Shown one piece after another: positions 42,363 through 50,992 of a stretch of 64,000 nt of DNA. Within the stretch, counting starts at the first letter, position 1. Every line of letters starts with the position of its first letter. The notes under the pieces are model-generated. The model saw only the letters and a list, made by a program, of their open reading frames with translations. It did not search any database and was not told where the DNA came from. Made by a program: the position numbers and the translations under genes. The stretch spans positions 62,001-126,000 of the forward strand of contig NZ_JTJB01000001.1 of assembly GCF_000794385.1 (NCBI RefSeq), read 5' to 3'. Origin of the DNA: Thermus sp. 2.9 (GTDB taxonomy: Bacteria; Deinococcota; Deinococci; Deinococcales; Thermaceae).

Positions 42363-43111
42363 GCTCCCTCCTTCACCCGTTCCCGCAGCCACTCGTACCC
42401 CTTGGCCTCCAGCTCCAAGGCGAGCTCGGGGCCGCCGGAGGTTACTATGCGCCCGTCCATCATCACGTGGACCTTATCGGGCTGGATGTAGTTCAGGATG
42501 CGCTGGTAGTGGGTGATGACCAGGGCGCCGAAGCCGGACCCCCGCATGGCGTTCACGCCCCGGGCCACCACCTTGAGGGCGTCAATGTCCAGCCCCGAGT
42601 CCGTCTCGTCCAGCACGGCGTAGCTGGGCTCCAGAACCAAAAGCTGCAGGATCTCGTTCCGCTTCTTTTCCCCGCCCGAGAAGCCGTCGTTGAGGTAGCG
42701 GGAGAGGTAGCTTTCGTCCCAGTCCAGGATCTCCAGGGCCTTCTTCACCTTGGCCCAGAACTCCGCCACCCCCACCTCCCGGCCCAGCTTGGCCTGCAGG
42801 GCCAGGCGCAGGAAGTTGGCGATGGTGACCCCTGGCACCTCCACCGGGTACTGGAAGGCCAGGAAAAGCCCCTTGCGGGCCCGCTCGTCCGGGGAAAGCT
42901 CCAGGATGCTCTCCCCGTCCAAGAGGATGTCCCCCTTCTCCACCACGTACTCGGGGTCGCCGGCCAGGATCTTGCCCAGGGTGCTCTTGCCCGCCCCGTT
43001 GGGGCCCATGAGGGCGTGCACCTCCCCCTTGGGGACCACCAGGTTCACGCCCTTGAGGATGGTCTCGCCGTCAATGGAAGCCCATAGGTCGCGGATTTCC
43101 AGCTGGTTCAT
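42359..43111 (-). CDS. sufC: Fe-S assembly ATPase SufC
   Basis: ABC-type ATPase that drives the SufBD scaffold, 250 residues. Walker [11 protein letters not shown] (35-44), the Suf-specific signature [11 protein letters not shown], and Walker [12 protein letters not shown]. It lacks membrane partners, as usual for SufC. AGGAGG lies 7 nt before the ATG at 43111. First gene of sufC-sufB-sufD-Rieske. Confidence 0.95.
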   Translation of the reverse strand: MNQLEIRDLWASIDGETILKGVNLVVPKGEVHALMGPNGAGKSTLGKILAGDPEYVVEKGDILLDGESILELSPDERARKGLFLAFQYPVEVPGVTIANFLRLALQAKLGREVGVAEFWAKVKKALEILDWDESYLSRYLNDGFSGGEKKRNEILQLLVLEPSYAVLDETDSGLDIDALKVVARGVNAMRGSGFGALVITHYQRILNYIQPDKVHVMMDGRIVTSGGPELALELEAKGYEWLRERVKEGA

Positions 43112-43140
43112 GCTTCTGCCTCCTAAGGCCGGGCCGCGCC

Positions 43141-43165
43141 CTTACTGCGACCCGTTCGCAGTAAG
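43141..43165. repeat. Perfect 10-bp inverted repeat in the suf leader
   Basis: CTTACTGCGA (43141-43150) and TCGCAGTAAG (43156-43165) around 5 nt. It begins 1 bp downstream of a TATACT -10 box, covering the expected transcription start. This is the place of a repressor operator; an RNA hairpin in the 5' leader is the alternative. The regulator is unknown; none of the IscR or SufR type is in the window. Confidence 0.7.
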
Positions 43166-43194
43166 AGTATAGCCCCTCCGCCTCCAAAAGTATA
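43166..43194 (-). promoter_or_regulatory. suf promoter region
   Basis: Two TATACT hexamers occur on the minus strand, at 43166-43171 and 43189-43194, 17 bp apart. Either can be a -10. The downstream one has the other TATACT at the -35 position, so it lacks a normal -35 and may need an activator. Confidence 0.5.
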
Positions 43195-43199
43195 GTGGT

Positions 43200-45962
43200 T
43201 TAGTCGGGATTTGCCAGGTGGAAGCCCAAGGCCTCGGGGAGGGCCAAGGGGCCGGGAGCGAGGCGGGCCTCCAGCTCTGGGCAGAAGCGGCCCAGGGCGC
43301 GGCCAAGTTGGAAGCGGAAGGGTTCGGGCAGGCTTCCTTGGCGGGCCTCGGAGAGCTTGTGCCAGGCGGCCTCCCGTTCCCCAAGCCCCAAAAGGGAAAG
43401 CACCTCCACCGCCCGGGCCTGGGCCAAAAGGCCGGGGTCCTCCAAGGGGGGGAGGGCCACGATCTGGGCCAGGGCTTCGCCGAAGCTTCTTTCCCGGGCC
43501 AAGGCCTCGGCGTAGCCCAGGCGGGCCTGGGCCCTGAGGTAGGGGTTCTCCAGGCCCAGGAGGGGTTTGAGCAGGGCTCGGCCTTCCTCCGGGGGGAGGA
43601 GGAGGGCGAGGAGGCTTGCCGTATCCAGGCGCAAGGCGGTGTAGCGGTCCGTGGCCTCTTCGGGGATTTCCCGAAGGAGGTCCCGGAGGAGGCGAAAGGC
43701 GGTGGGGGCGGAAAGCCCTCCCAGGAACGGGGCCCGGTAGGGCTGGCCCGCCTCCAGGAGGAGGTAGGCGGCCCCCAAGCGGAAAAGGGTGCGCAGGTGG
43801 CGGTAGCGGGCCTCCTTGGGGCGCTCGGGGGTGGTGCGGAAGTAGGCCTCGGCCCGCCGGAGGTAGCCCAAGGCCTCAAAGGCCCGGCCTCGGGCGGCCT
43901 CGAGGATCCCCGCCTCGCTTTCCACCCGGGCCCGGGTGAAGGGGTCTTCCGCCTCGGCCAGGGCCTTTTGGATGGCGGCCTCCGCTTCGCCGTAGCGGCC
44001 GAGGCGCCGAAGAAGGGTGGCGTAGCGGGCCCGGACCCGGGCCACCTCGTCCTTGGGGGCCCCGGCTTCCTCCAAAAACCTTAGGCCCTCCGCCATGCGG
44101 GTTTCCGCCTCCAAACGGCCTAGGCGCATGAGGAGGTCCCCCATCTGGTAGCGGGCCCGGCCTAGAAGCAGGGGATCGTGTCCCACCTGGGCCAAGGCGG
44201 CCAGGGCCTCCTCGTAGCGGCCCAGGTCCTTGGCCACCAGGCCCCGCCAAAGCTGCACCCGGTCCCGCAGGAAGGGGGCCACGGGCAGGGCTTCCGCCTC
44301 CTCCACCAGCTTGGCCGCCTTCTCGTAATCCCCCTTCCAGCGCTCCACCGCCGCTATGACCAAAAGGCCTTCCGCCTGGGCGGTCTCGTCCAGGTGGAGG
44401 AGGTCCTCCTTGGGGGGGAGAAGGTCCTCCGCCTCCCGATAAAGGGCGGCGTCCGCCTTGGCCTCCGCCCCCTTGATGCGGGCCCAGGTGCGCAAAGAGG
44501 GGTCTTCCGCCTGGGAGAGGACCTTTAGGGCCTCTTCCGCCTCCGGGTGGGCGTACTGGCCCAGGACCGCCCGGTAGCGCACCACCACCGCTGCCAGGGT
44601 TTTTAGGTCCTCCTTGGGCCAGGTCTGGGCCTCCGGCCAAAGGCCCGGGAGGAGGGCCAGGCGGGCGGGGTCTTCTTGTAAGAGTTCAAGGAGTATTTTC
44701 CGTTCCCCCGCTTTGTGGGCGTGGTAGAGCTTGCGGAAGAGGTTTTCCTTGGGGAAGTACGCCAGGGCCAGGCGGTGGAGCTCCTGGGGAGCCTCCTCGG
44801 GGAGGAAGGTGCGCAACGAGGGGCGCACCAAACCTTCCCCCACCCAGTCCAGAAGGGCCCGCTCCGCCTGGGAAAGCTTTTCCAGGGGGCGGCCCAGGGC
44901 CTTTTCCAGAAGCTCCAAGGGAAAGGCGGGGTCGGCCTCGGGGCTAAAGGCGGCGAGGGCCTGGAGGAGGGGGCGTAGGGTGGGGTCGTCCTGGAGGGGG
45001 GTCTTGGGGTCGTGCTTGGCCGCCTCCAGGAGGACGAGGCGGGAAAGCTCCCCGAAGTTGCGGCCTGCCTGGTTCACCAGGGCCTCGAGGCGCTCGGGGG
45101 GCAGGTGGGGAAGCCTCTCCCGCACGAAACGCCTCGCCTCTTCCCGGCTCGGCGGGGAGAGGGGTTGGTAGGGAAGGGTGGGGGGTGGCTCGGAAAGGGC
45201 GGCCAGGTAAGGCACCTGCAGGGCCTTTAGGAAGGGTTCAAGCCAGGCCGCTAGGCTCCGTTTGCTCCCGTCCGGCCCCCGCAAGGGGAGGCCCTCTAGG
45301 GTTCCCTCCGCCTCGGCCCGAAGCAAGAGGGGGCGGCCCCGCCCGTTCAGGGCCCGGGCCAAAAGGGTCAGGACCTCTTGCGCCAGGGCCCCTTGCAGGA
45401 TGTAGGGCTGGGTGGGGGAAAGCTGGGCCAAAAGCCCCCGCGCCTCCTCCCCCACCCCCAGGGTTTCCGCCAAGGGCACCAGGGCCTGGGCCAGCTCCCC
45501 CCCCAGGTTGAGGAGCACGGGCTCCCGCCCCGGCAGGGCGGAAAGGGCCCGGGCCAGGGCGGAAAGGAGGACGCCTTTCCCCGTGGCCGGACCCCCCACC
45601 ACCACCATCTGGGGCCGCCCCCCCGCCTCCAGCTCCTTGAGGAAGCGGCGGAAGATGCGGCGCTTGTCCCGGCCCAAGGCCTTGCGGGCGCTTTCCAAGA
45701 AAAGCTCCGCTGGCGGGGGTGGAGGGGTGAGGCCCGCCTCCCGGTAGAGGTCGGCGATGACCTCGTAAAGGCGCTCCTTCTCCTCGGGGCTTCCCAGGTC
45801 CTTGTAGAGGATGTTGCGCACGGTGCCGGCCCGGCCTCCCCGCTCGGTCATGAGGGCCTCGAGCCAGCGCAAGGAACCCCGCTTACCCCGGTGGTCCCGG
45901 CCCCGGAGGTGGGGCCTTAGCTCCTCCAAGTAGCGGAGCCAGGGTGTAGGTGCTTCGGCCAT
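43200..45962 (-). CDS. Large NTPase with tetratricopeptide-like repeats
   Basis: A 920-residue soluble protein. Residues about 1-85 form a conserved-looking helical region (RNILYKDLGSPEEKERLYEV). An AAA/STAND-like NTPase follows with Walker A VVGGPATGKG (about 116-125), then helical repeats (about 450-900) of TPR type, such as RYEEALAALAQVG and RYGEAEAAIQKALAEAED. The layout is that of STAND signalling or transcription-regulating ATPases, but no classical HTH domain is visible. The function is unknown. Its promoter carries an inverted repeat over the -10. Confidence 0.8.
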   Translation of the reverse strand: MAEAPTPWLRYLEELRPHLRGRDHRGKRGSLRWLEALMTERGGRAGTVRNILYKDLGSPEEKERLYEVIADLYREAGLTPPPPPAELFLESARKALGRDKRRIFRRFLKELEAGGRPQMVVVGGPATGKGVLLSALARALSALPGREPVLLNLGGELAQALVPLAETLGVGEEARGLLAQLSPTQPYILQGALAQEVLTLLARALNGRGRPLLLRAEAEGTLEGLPLRGPDGSKRSLAAWLEPFLKALQVPYLAALSEPPPTLPYQPLSPPSREEARRFVRERLPHLPPERLEALVNQAGRNFGELSRLVLLEAAKHDPKTPLQDDPTLRPLLQALAAFSPEADPAFPLELLEKALGRPLEKLSQAERALLDWVGEGLVRPSLRTFLPEEAPQELHRLALAYFPKENLFRKLYHAHKAGERKILLELLQEDPARLALLPGLWPEAQTWPKEDLKTLAAVVVRYRAVLGQYAHPEAEEALKVLSQAEDPSLRTWARIKGAEAKADAALYREAEDLLPPKEDLLHLDETAQAEGLLVIAAVERWKGDYEKAAKLVEEAEALPVAPFLRDRVQLWRGLVAKDLGRYEEALAALAQVGHDPLLLGRARYQMGDLLMRLGRLEAETRMAEGLRFLEEAGAPKDEVARVRARYATLLRRLGRYGEAEAAIQKALAEAEDPFTRARVESEAGILEAARGRAFEALGYLRRAEAYFRTTPERPKEARYRHLRTLFRLGAAYLLLEAGQPYRAPFLGGLSAPTAFRLLRDLLREIPEEATDRYTALRLDTASLLALLLPPEEGRALLKPLLGLENPYLRAQARLGYAEALARERSFGEALAQIVALPPLEDPGLLAQARAVEVLSLLGLGEREAAWHKLSEARQGSLPEPFRFQLGRALGRFCPELEARLAPGPLALPEALGFHLANPD

Positions 45963-45969
45963 AGTACTT

Positions 45970-45989
45970 ACACCATCCTAACTTGGTGT
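45970..45989. promoter_or_regulatory. Promoter with flanking inverted repeat, NTPase gene
   Basis: ACACCA (45970-45975) and TGGTGT (45984-45989) flank a minus-strand TAGGAT (45975-45980). TTGTAA (45999-46004) stands 18 bp upstream as a possible -35. A protein bound to the repeat would cover the -10. Confidence 0.5.
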
Positions 45990-46010
45990 TGGCGTTTTTT
46001 ACAAGCAAAA

Positions 46011-46032
46011 GCCGCCCCACCCAGGGGGCGGC
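46011..46032 (-). terminator. Isocitrate lyase terminator
   Basis: GCCGCCCC and GGGGCGGC pair around a 6-nt loop. TTTTGCTTGT follows on the minus strand. It lies 16 nt after the aceA stop. Confidence 0.85.
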
Positions 46033-46047
46033 CGGGAAGGGGTTTCC

Positions 46048-47364
46048 TTAGTGGACGGGCTCGTTGAACTGAGCCTCCTCGGTGGAGCCCTTCAGGGCCA
46101 GGGTGGAGGCCTGCCCTTGGGTCAGGGCCAGGACCACCTCGTCAAAGTAGCCCGCCCCCACCTCCCGCTGGTGCTTCACGGCGGTGAAGCCTTGGGCCTG
46201 GGCCAGGAACTCCTTCTGCTGGAGCTCCACGAAGGCGGGCATACCCCGGGCCTTGTACCCCTTGGCCAGCTCCCAGGTGTAGTAGTTCAGGGTGTGCCAG
46301 CCCGCCAGGGTGATGAACTGGAACTTGTAGCCCATCTCCCCCAGCTCCCGGTTGAACTTGGCGATGGTCTCGTCGTCCAGGAACTTCTTCCAGTTGAAGG
46401 AAGGAGAGAGGTTGTAGGCGAGGAGCTTGTCCGGGAACTCCCGCTTCACCGCCTCGGCGAACTTGCGGGCCTCCTCGAGGTCGGGCTTGGAGGTCTCCAT
46501 CCAGATGACGTCGGCGTAAGGGGCGTAGGCCAACGCCCGGGCGATGCCCGCTTCAATCCCGTTCTTCACCCGGTAGAAGCCCTCGGGGGTGCGCTCGTCC
46601 TTGAGGATGAAGGGGCGGTCGCGCTCGTCAATGTCGCTGGTGATGAGGGTGGCGGCCTCGGCGTCGGTGCGGGCGATGATCACCGTGGGCACCCCCATGA
46701 CGTCCGCCGCCAGGCGGGCCGCCTGCAGGGTGCGGATGTGCTGGGAGGTGGGCACCAGGACCTTGCCCCCCAGGTGGCCGCACTTCTTCTCCGAGGCCAG
46801 CTGGTCCTCGTAGTGGATGCCGGCGGCTCCCGCCTCAATCATGGCCTTGGTGAGCTCAAAGACGTTGAGCGCCCCGCCGAAGCCCGCCTCGGCGTCGGCC
46901 ACGATGGGCACGTACCAGTCCCGGGTCACCTTGCCTTCGGAGCGCTCAATCTGGTCGGCCCGCATGAGGGCGTTGTTGATGCGCTTCACGATCTGGGGCA
47001 CGGAGTTGTAGGGGTAGAGGGACTGGTCGGGGTAGGTTTGCCATGCCAGGTTGGCGTCCGCCGCCACCTGCCAGCCGGAGAGGTAAATGGCCTCGAGGCC
47101 CGCCCGCACCATCTGCACCGCCATGGCTCCGGTGTAGGCGCCGAAGGTGTGGACGTAGGGGCGCTCGTGGAGGAGCCGCCAGAGCTTCTCCGCCCCCCGT
47201 TTGGCCAGGGTGTACTCTATGGGGATACTGGGCCTGAGGCGCACCACGTCCTCGGGCCGGTAGTCCCGCTTCACGCCCTTCCACCTTGGGTTGGTTTCCC
47301 ACTCCCGCCTGAGGGCCTCCGCCTCTTCCCGCATTTCCGGGGTCAGCATGCTGAGGGGTTCCAC
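46048..47364 (-). CDS. aceA: Isocitrate lyase AceA
   Basis: Splits isocitrate to glyoxylate and succinate, the first step of the glyoxylate shunt for growth on acetate or fatty acids. The 438 residues have the catalytic loop KKCGHLGGK with Cys195, the Mg2+ site [10 protein letters not shown] and the C-terminal NLSPSFNW. The start is GTG at 47364, 6 nt after GGAGG. No malate synthase is in the window. Strong terminator downstream. Confidence 0.95.
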   Translation of the reverse strand: MEPLSMLTPEMREEAEALRREWETNPRWKGVKRDYRPEDVVRLRPSIPIEYTLAKRGAEKLWRLLHERPYVHTFGAYTGAMAVQMVRAGLEAIYLSGWQVAADANLAWQTYPDQSLYPYNSVPQIVKRINNALMRADQIERSEGKVTRDWYVPIVADAEAGFGGALNVFELTKAMIEAGAAGIHYEDQLASEKKCGHLGGKVLVPTSQHIRTLQAARLAADVMGVPTVIIARTDAEAATLITSDIDERDRPFILKDERTPEGFYRVKNGIEAGIARALAYAPYADVIWMETSKPDLEEARKFAEAVKREFPDKLLAYNLSPSFNWKKFLDDETIAKFNRELGEMGYKFQFITLAGWHTLNYYTWELAKGYKARGMPAFVELQQKEFLAQAQGFTAVKHQREVGAGYFDEVVLALTQGQASTLALKGSTEEAQFNEPVH

Positions 47365-47426
47365 GCTTCCACCTCCGAGGACCAGTCTGGAGTCTGGAAG
47401 CAGTGTGGTGTAGTGTGTAAGGTCCG

Positions 47427-47444
47427 AAGGCCCACACGGGCCTT
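47427..47444. repeat. Inverted repeat upstream of aceA
   Basis: AAGGCCC and GGGCCTT around ACAC, 63 nt before the aceA GTG and 28 nt after the stop of the upstream gene. Without a T-tract. It could be a weak terminator of the 47472 gene or a regulatory site for aceA. Confidence 0.4.
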
Positions 47445-47471
47445 TGGTGTGAACGGGAATTTTCTACACCG

Positions 47472-48803
47472 CTAGCGGGCCTGCTGGGCGGCGATGAGGA
47501 GGGGGTCCCAGACAGGGCTATAGGGAGGGGCGTAGGCCAGGTCCAGGGCCAAGAGGTCCTCCAGGGTGCCCCCTCGGTGGAGAAGGGCGGCCAGGACGTC
47601 CACCCGGAGCGCCCCGTGGCCGTGGGCCACCACCGCTCCCCCCAAGAGCCTTCCTGTGCCCTCCTCGTACACCAACTCCACCCATAGGGGGGCGCTTCCC
47701 GGGTAGTAGTGGGCCCCGTCCCGGCTTTGGATGAAGACTTTCTTGGCCCGGTACCCCTCCTTGAGGGCGGCCTCTAGGGGGAGCCCGGTGGTGGCCACCG
47801 CCAGGCCGAAGGCCTTGAAGATGGCCGTGCCCACCACCCCGTGGAAGAGGGCCTCCTTGCCGGCGATGACGCTTCCCGCCGTGCGGCCGTGCTTGTTGGC
47901 CACGTCCCCCAGGGGAAGCCAGTAGGGGCGCCCAAGCACCCGGTGGAAGCTTTCCGCCACGTCCCCGGCGGCGAAGACCCCTTCCAGGTTGGTGCGCATC
48001 TCCTGGTCGGTGGCGATGGCCCCCGTGGGGCCCAAGACCACCCCCATGGCCTGGGCCAGTTCGGTGTTGGGCCGCACCCCCGTGGCCACCAGGACCAGAT
48101 CCGCCGGCACCACCCCTTCCGAGGTTTCCACCGCCTCCACCCGGCCTGCGCCCCCTATGGCCAGGACCCGCACCCCGGTCCAGACCTCCACCCCGTGGCG
48201 CTCCAGCTCCCCCTTGAGGAGGGTTCCCACCTCCTCGTCCCAGTGGGGCAGGGGGCGCTCCTTGGCCTCCAGGAGGGTGACCTCGAGGCCCCGCTTGCGG
48301 AAGGCCTCCGCCACCTCGAGCCCGATGTACCCCGCCCCCAGGATGGCGGCCCGCCGGGCCCCTTCCAGGGCCTTCAGGAGCCTTTCCCCGTCCTCCATGC
48401 TCCTTAGGGTGTAGACCCCCGCCTGCTCCGTGCCCGGAATGGGGGGGATGGCGGGCCTCGCCCCCGTGGCCAGGACCAGGTAATCGTAGCGGTCCTGGAA
48501 GGTGCGCCCCTCCCGGTGGTCAAACACCGTGAGGACCCGCTCGTGGGGGTTTATGTCCACCACCTCGTGGCGGGTGTGGACGAGGACCCCCTGTTTGCGG
48601 AACTCCTCCGGGGTGCGGGCCACGAGCTTGGCGAGGCTTGGGATCTCCCCTGAAAGCACGTACGGCAGGCCGCAGGCCCCGTAGGAGACCCATCCCGACT
48701 TCTCGTAAACCACCACCTCCAGCTCGGGGTTTTCCCGCTTGGCCTTGGCGGCGGCGGAGGCACCCCCCGCCACCCCGCCCACCACCACCATGCGCTTGCC
48801 CAT
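47472..48803 (-). CDS. CoA-disulfide reductase / NADH oxidase-type flavoprotein
   Basis: FAD-dependent pyridine nucleotide-disulfide oxidoreductase of the CoADR/NOX group, 443 residues. FAD motif VVVGGVAGGASAAAKAKR (6-23), single redox Cys44 in WVSYGACGLPYVLSG, NAD motif ILGAGYIGLEVAEAF and VFAAGDVAES. The single-Cys site fits CoA disulfide or NADH-dependent peroxide/oxygen reduction; which is undecided. Start at 48803 is chosen over upstream ones because the frame before it is a promoter-like A/T stretch. Confidence 0.9.
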   Translation of the reverse strand: MGKRMVVVGGVAGGASAAAKAKRENPELEVVVYEKSGWVSYGACGLPYVLSGEIPSLAKLVARTPEEFRKQGVLVHTRHEVVDINPHERVLTVFDHREGRTFQDRYDYLVLATGARPAIPPIPGTEQAGVYTLRSMEDGERLLKALEGARRAAILGAGYIGLEVAEAFRKRGLEVTLLEAKERPLPHWDEEVGTLLKGELERHGVEVWTGVRVLAIGGAGRVEAVETSEGVVPADLVLVATGVRPNTELAQAMGVVLGPTGAIATDQEMRTNLEGVFAAGDVAESFHRVLGRPYWLPLGDVANKHGRTAGSVIAGKEALFHGVVGTAIFKAFGLAVATTGLPLEAALKEGYRAKKVFIQSRDGAHYYPGSAPLWVELVYEEGTGRLLGGAVVAHGHGALRVDVLAALLHRGGTLEDLLALDLAYAPPYSPVWDPLLIAAQQAR

Positions 48804-48846
48804 GGGGGGTATTTTGCCACAAGGAGGTTGGGCCAAGTGTCCCGGC

Positions 48847-49527
48847 CTACGGCACCTTCCGGGGTACCTCTTCCCGCAGGAGCCTCCCCCCCTTCAGGTG
48901 CAGGATGCGTTCCGCCCGGGCGGCCAGCTCCAGATCGTGGGTCACCAGGATGAGGGTGCGCTCCTTTCCCGCCTGGAAGAGAAGGGCCGCCATCTCTTCC
49001 TTGGCCTCGGCGTCCAGGTTGCCCGTGGGCTCGTCGGCGAAGAGGATGGGGGGGTCCAGGGCCAGGGCCCGGGCCAGGGCCACCCGTTGTTGCTCCCCGC
49101 CGGAAAGACGGTTCGGGAGGTGGTGGGCCCTCTGGGAAAGCCCCACCCCTTCCAAAAGCGCCAGGGCCCGGGCGCGCCTTTTGGCGGGGGGCCAGCCCGC
49201 AAGGAGGAGGGGGAAGGCCACGTTTTCCCAGGCGGTGAGGGTGGGGATGAGGTTCCACTGCTGGAAGACGAAGCCCATGTGCTTTAGGCGCGCCTCCGAC
49301 CGCTCGTCCTCGGAAAGGCGGTGGAGGGGGATTTCCCCCAGGTAGACCCCGCCCTCCGTGGGCAGGTCCAGCCCGGCGAGGAGGTTTAGGAGGGTGGTCT
49401 TGCCGCTTCCCGAAGGCCCCACGATGGCGGTGGCCCCTCGGGGGAAGGTGTAGGTGAAGCCCTCGAGGGCCACCACTTCCTTCTCCCCTTGCCGGTAGCG
49501 CTTGGTCAGGTTCTCGGCCCGGAGCAT
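48847..49527 (-). CDS. MacB/LolD-type ABC exporter ATPase
   Basis: ATP-binding subunit of 226 residues: Walker A GPSGSGKTTLLN (about 38-49), signature LSGGEQQRVALARAL, Walker B ILFADEPTGNLD. This is the LolD/MacB class that powers extraction of lipoproteins, peptides or lipids rather than import. It follows the permease gene directly (stop and start abut). Confidence 0.92.
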   Translation of the reverse strand: MLRAENLTKRYRQGEKEVVALEGFTYTFPRGATAIVGPSGSGKTTLLNLLAGLDLPTEGGVYLGEIPLHRLSEDERSEARLKHMGFVFQQWNLIPTLTAWENVAFPLLLAGWPPAKRRARALALLEGVGLSQRAHHLPNRLSGGEQQRVALARALALDPPILFADEPTGNLDAEAKEEMAALLFQAGKERTLILVTHDLELAARAERILHLKGGRLLREEVPRKVP

Positions 49528-50670
49528 CTAGACCCTCCCCAAGGCTTCCACCACGGGGATGCGGCTCGCCTGGTGGGCGGGAAGGAGCCCGGCCAAAAGC
49601 CCCAGGCTCAAGGCCACCAGGAGGGCGAAGAGGGAAAGCCTGGGCGTCACCGCGGATAGGGCCAGGCCCACCTCGCTTTGGGTGTAGAGGTTGATGGCCT
49701 GGGATGCCACACCCCCCAGGGCGAGCCCGCCCACCCCGCCCAGGAGGGCGAGGAAGAGGGCTTCCAGCACCACGAGGCGGAAGATGAAGCCCCGTTTAGC
49801 TCCCAAGGCCCGCATGACCCCGAATTCCCGCGTGCGTTCGTAGACAGACATCATCACCGTGTTGGCCACCAGGAGGCCGCCCACCGCCAGGGCCACCAGG
49901 CTGATGCCGAAGCGCACCAGGTCGCTGATCCTAAGGGCCCGCTCGGCGAAGCGCATCACCTCCCCCGTGGTCTGGGCCTTGAGGCCGGGAACCGCCCTTT
50001 CCAGGGCCCGGGCCACCTCCTCCGCCTTCTTGTCAGGGCTTAGGGCCACCAGGACGGCGCCCACGTTTTCCGTGCCCAAAACCATTTGCAGGGCCTTGAG
50101 GGGGGCGAAGATGAGGTTGTCGGCGAGGCCCCCGCTCTCCTCCAGGATTCCCTCCACCTTCAGGGTCACCTGGGGAGAAAGGCGCAAGGGGCTTCCCACG
50201 GCCAGCCCGGTCCGCTCCGCCAGCTTGGCCCCCACCACCGCCCCGCCCTTTGAGGGAAGGAGGCGGCCTTCCTTAGCCCGAAGCCCGGGGTAGAGGAGGT
50301 CCGGGCTCACCCCTGGGGGAAGCCCTTGGAAGAAAAAACTATTTTGCGGGTCAAGGCCGCCCCGGGCCAGGAAGAGGGTGGGGATCACCGCCTGCGCCCC
50401 CAGGGCTTCGGCGGCCCGCTTGAGGGCTTCCACCTGGGTGGGGGTGATCTCCGGGTAGGCGCTAAAGGCCAGCCCCTCGCTCCCTTCGGGCACCACCTGG
50501 ATGGCGGGGCCCACCCGGGAGAGCTCCTGGAATAGGGCGCGCCGAAGCCCCTCCCCAAAGGAGAGGAAAAGGACCATGCTGGCGGTGGCGATGAGGACTC
50601 CGAGGAGAGTGAGGAGGCTCCGCACGGGCCGGGCCAGGAGGTTGCGCAGGACCAGGTAGAAGACTTCCAT
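49528..50670 (-). CDS. MacB/FtsX-type ABC permease
   Basis: Mechanotransmission permease, 380 residues: helix 1 near the N-terminus (SLLTLLGVLIATASMVLFL), a large periplasmic MacB-core domain (about 50-250) and three C-terminal helices with VYERTREFGVMRALGAKRGF, the FtsX-family signature. The substrate is unknown. The ATG at 50670 follows TAGGCT (50678-50683) by 7 nt, a nearly leaderless start. Confidence 0.92.
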   Translation of the reverse strand: MEVFYLVLRNLLARPVRSLLTLLGVLIATASMVLFLSFGEGLRRALFQELSRVGPAIQVVPEGSEGLAFSAYPEITPTQVEALKRAAEALGAQAVIPTLFLARGGLDPQNSFFFQGLPPGVSPDLLYPGLRAKEGRLLPSKGGAVVGAKLAERTGLAVGSPLRLSPQVTLKVEGILEESGGLADNLIFAPLKALQMVLGTENVGAVLVALSPDKKAEEVARALERAVPGLKAQTTGEVMRFAERALRISDLVRFGISLVALAVGGLLVANTVMMSVYERTREFGVMRALGAKRGFIFRLVVLEALFLALLGGVGGLALGGVASQAINLYTQSEVGLALSAVTPRLSLFALLVALSLGLLAGLLPAHQASRIPVVEALGRV

Positions 50671-50714
50671 CCCCCCAAGCCTACCCAAAGGAGGCGGAAG
50701 GGGGGTGGCGGGGG

Positions 50715-50983
50715 CTACAGGAGGCGCTCCACAAACTGGGTTTCCACCTCTTCCAGGAAGGCCGGGGGTTCACCTTTTGTCTTTCCGGGTGGTTGTAGTA
50801 GGCCTTCTCCGCCCGGGCGAAGTCCTCGTGGGCCACGAACCAGAGGAAGTCCCGGTCGGAAAGCTAGGCCCCGTGGATCTCAAAGCCCAGGGCCTTTCGC
50901 AAGGGGACGATGGTTTCCAGAAAGACCTTTTGGAACTCCTCCTTGGCCCCCTCTTTCAGGCGGTAGCGGCGCATCTGGACCAT
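50715..50983 (-). pseudogene. NIPSNAP-like small protein, decayed
   Basis: An ATG at 50983 opens MVQMRRYRLKEGAKEEF, a dimeric alpha/beta-barrel start of the NIPSNAP/ABM kind. A TAG (50864-50866) interrupts it where a Trp is likely. The frame then continues (LSDRDFLWFVAHEDFARAEK) to a C-run on the minus strand (G 50764-50768), after which the sense continues in another frame as PAFLEEVETQFVERLL and a stop at 50715. So one nonsense and one one-base deletion break it. It lies 9 nt after glcD in the same direction. Confidence 0.7.
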
Positions 50984-50992
50984 GAGGAAAGT

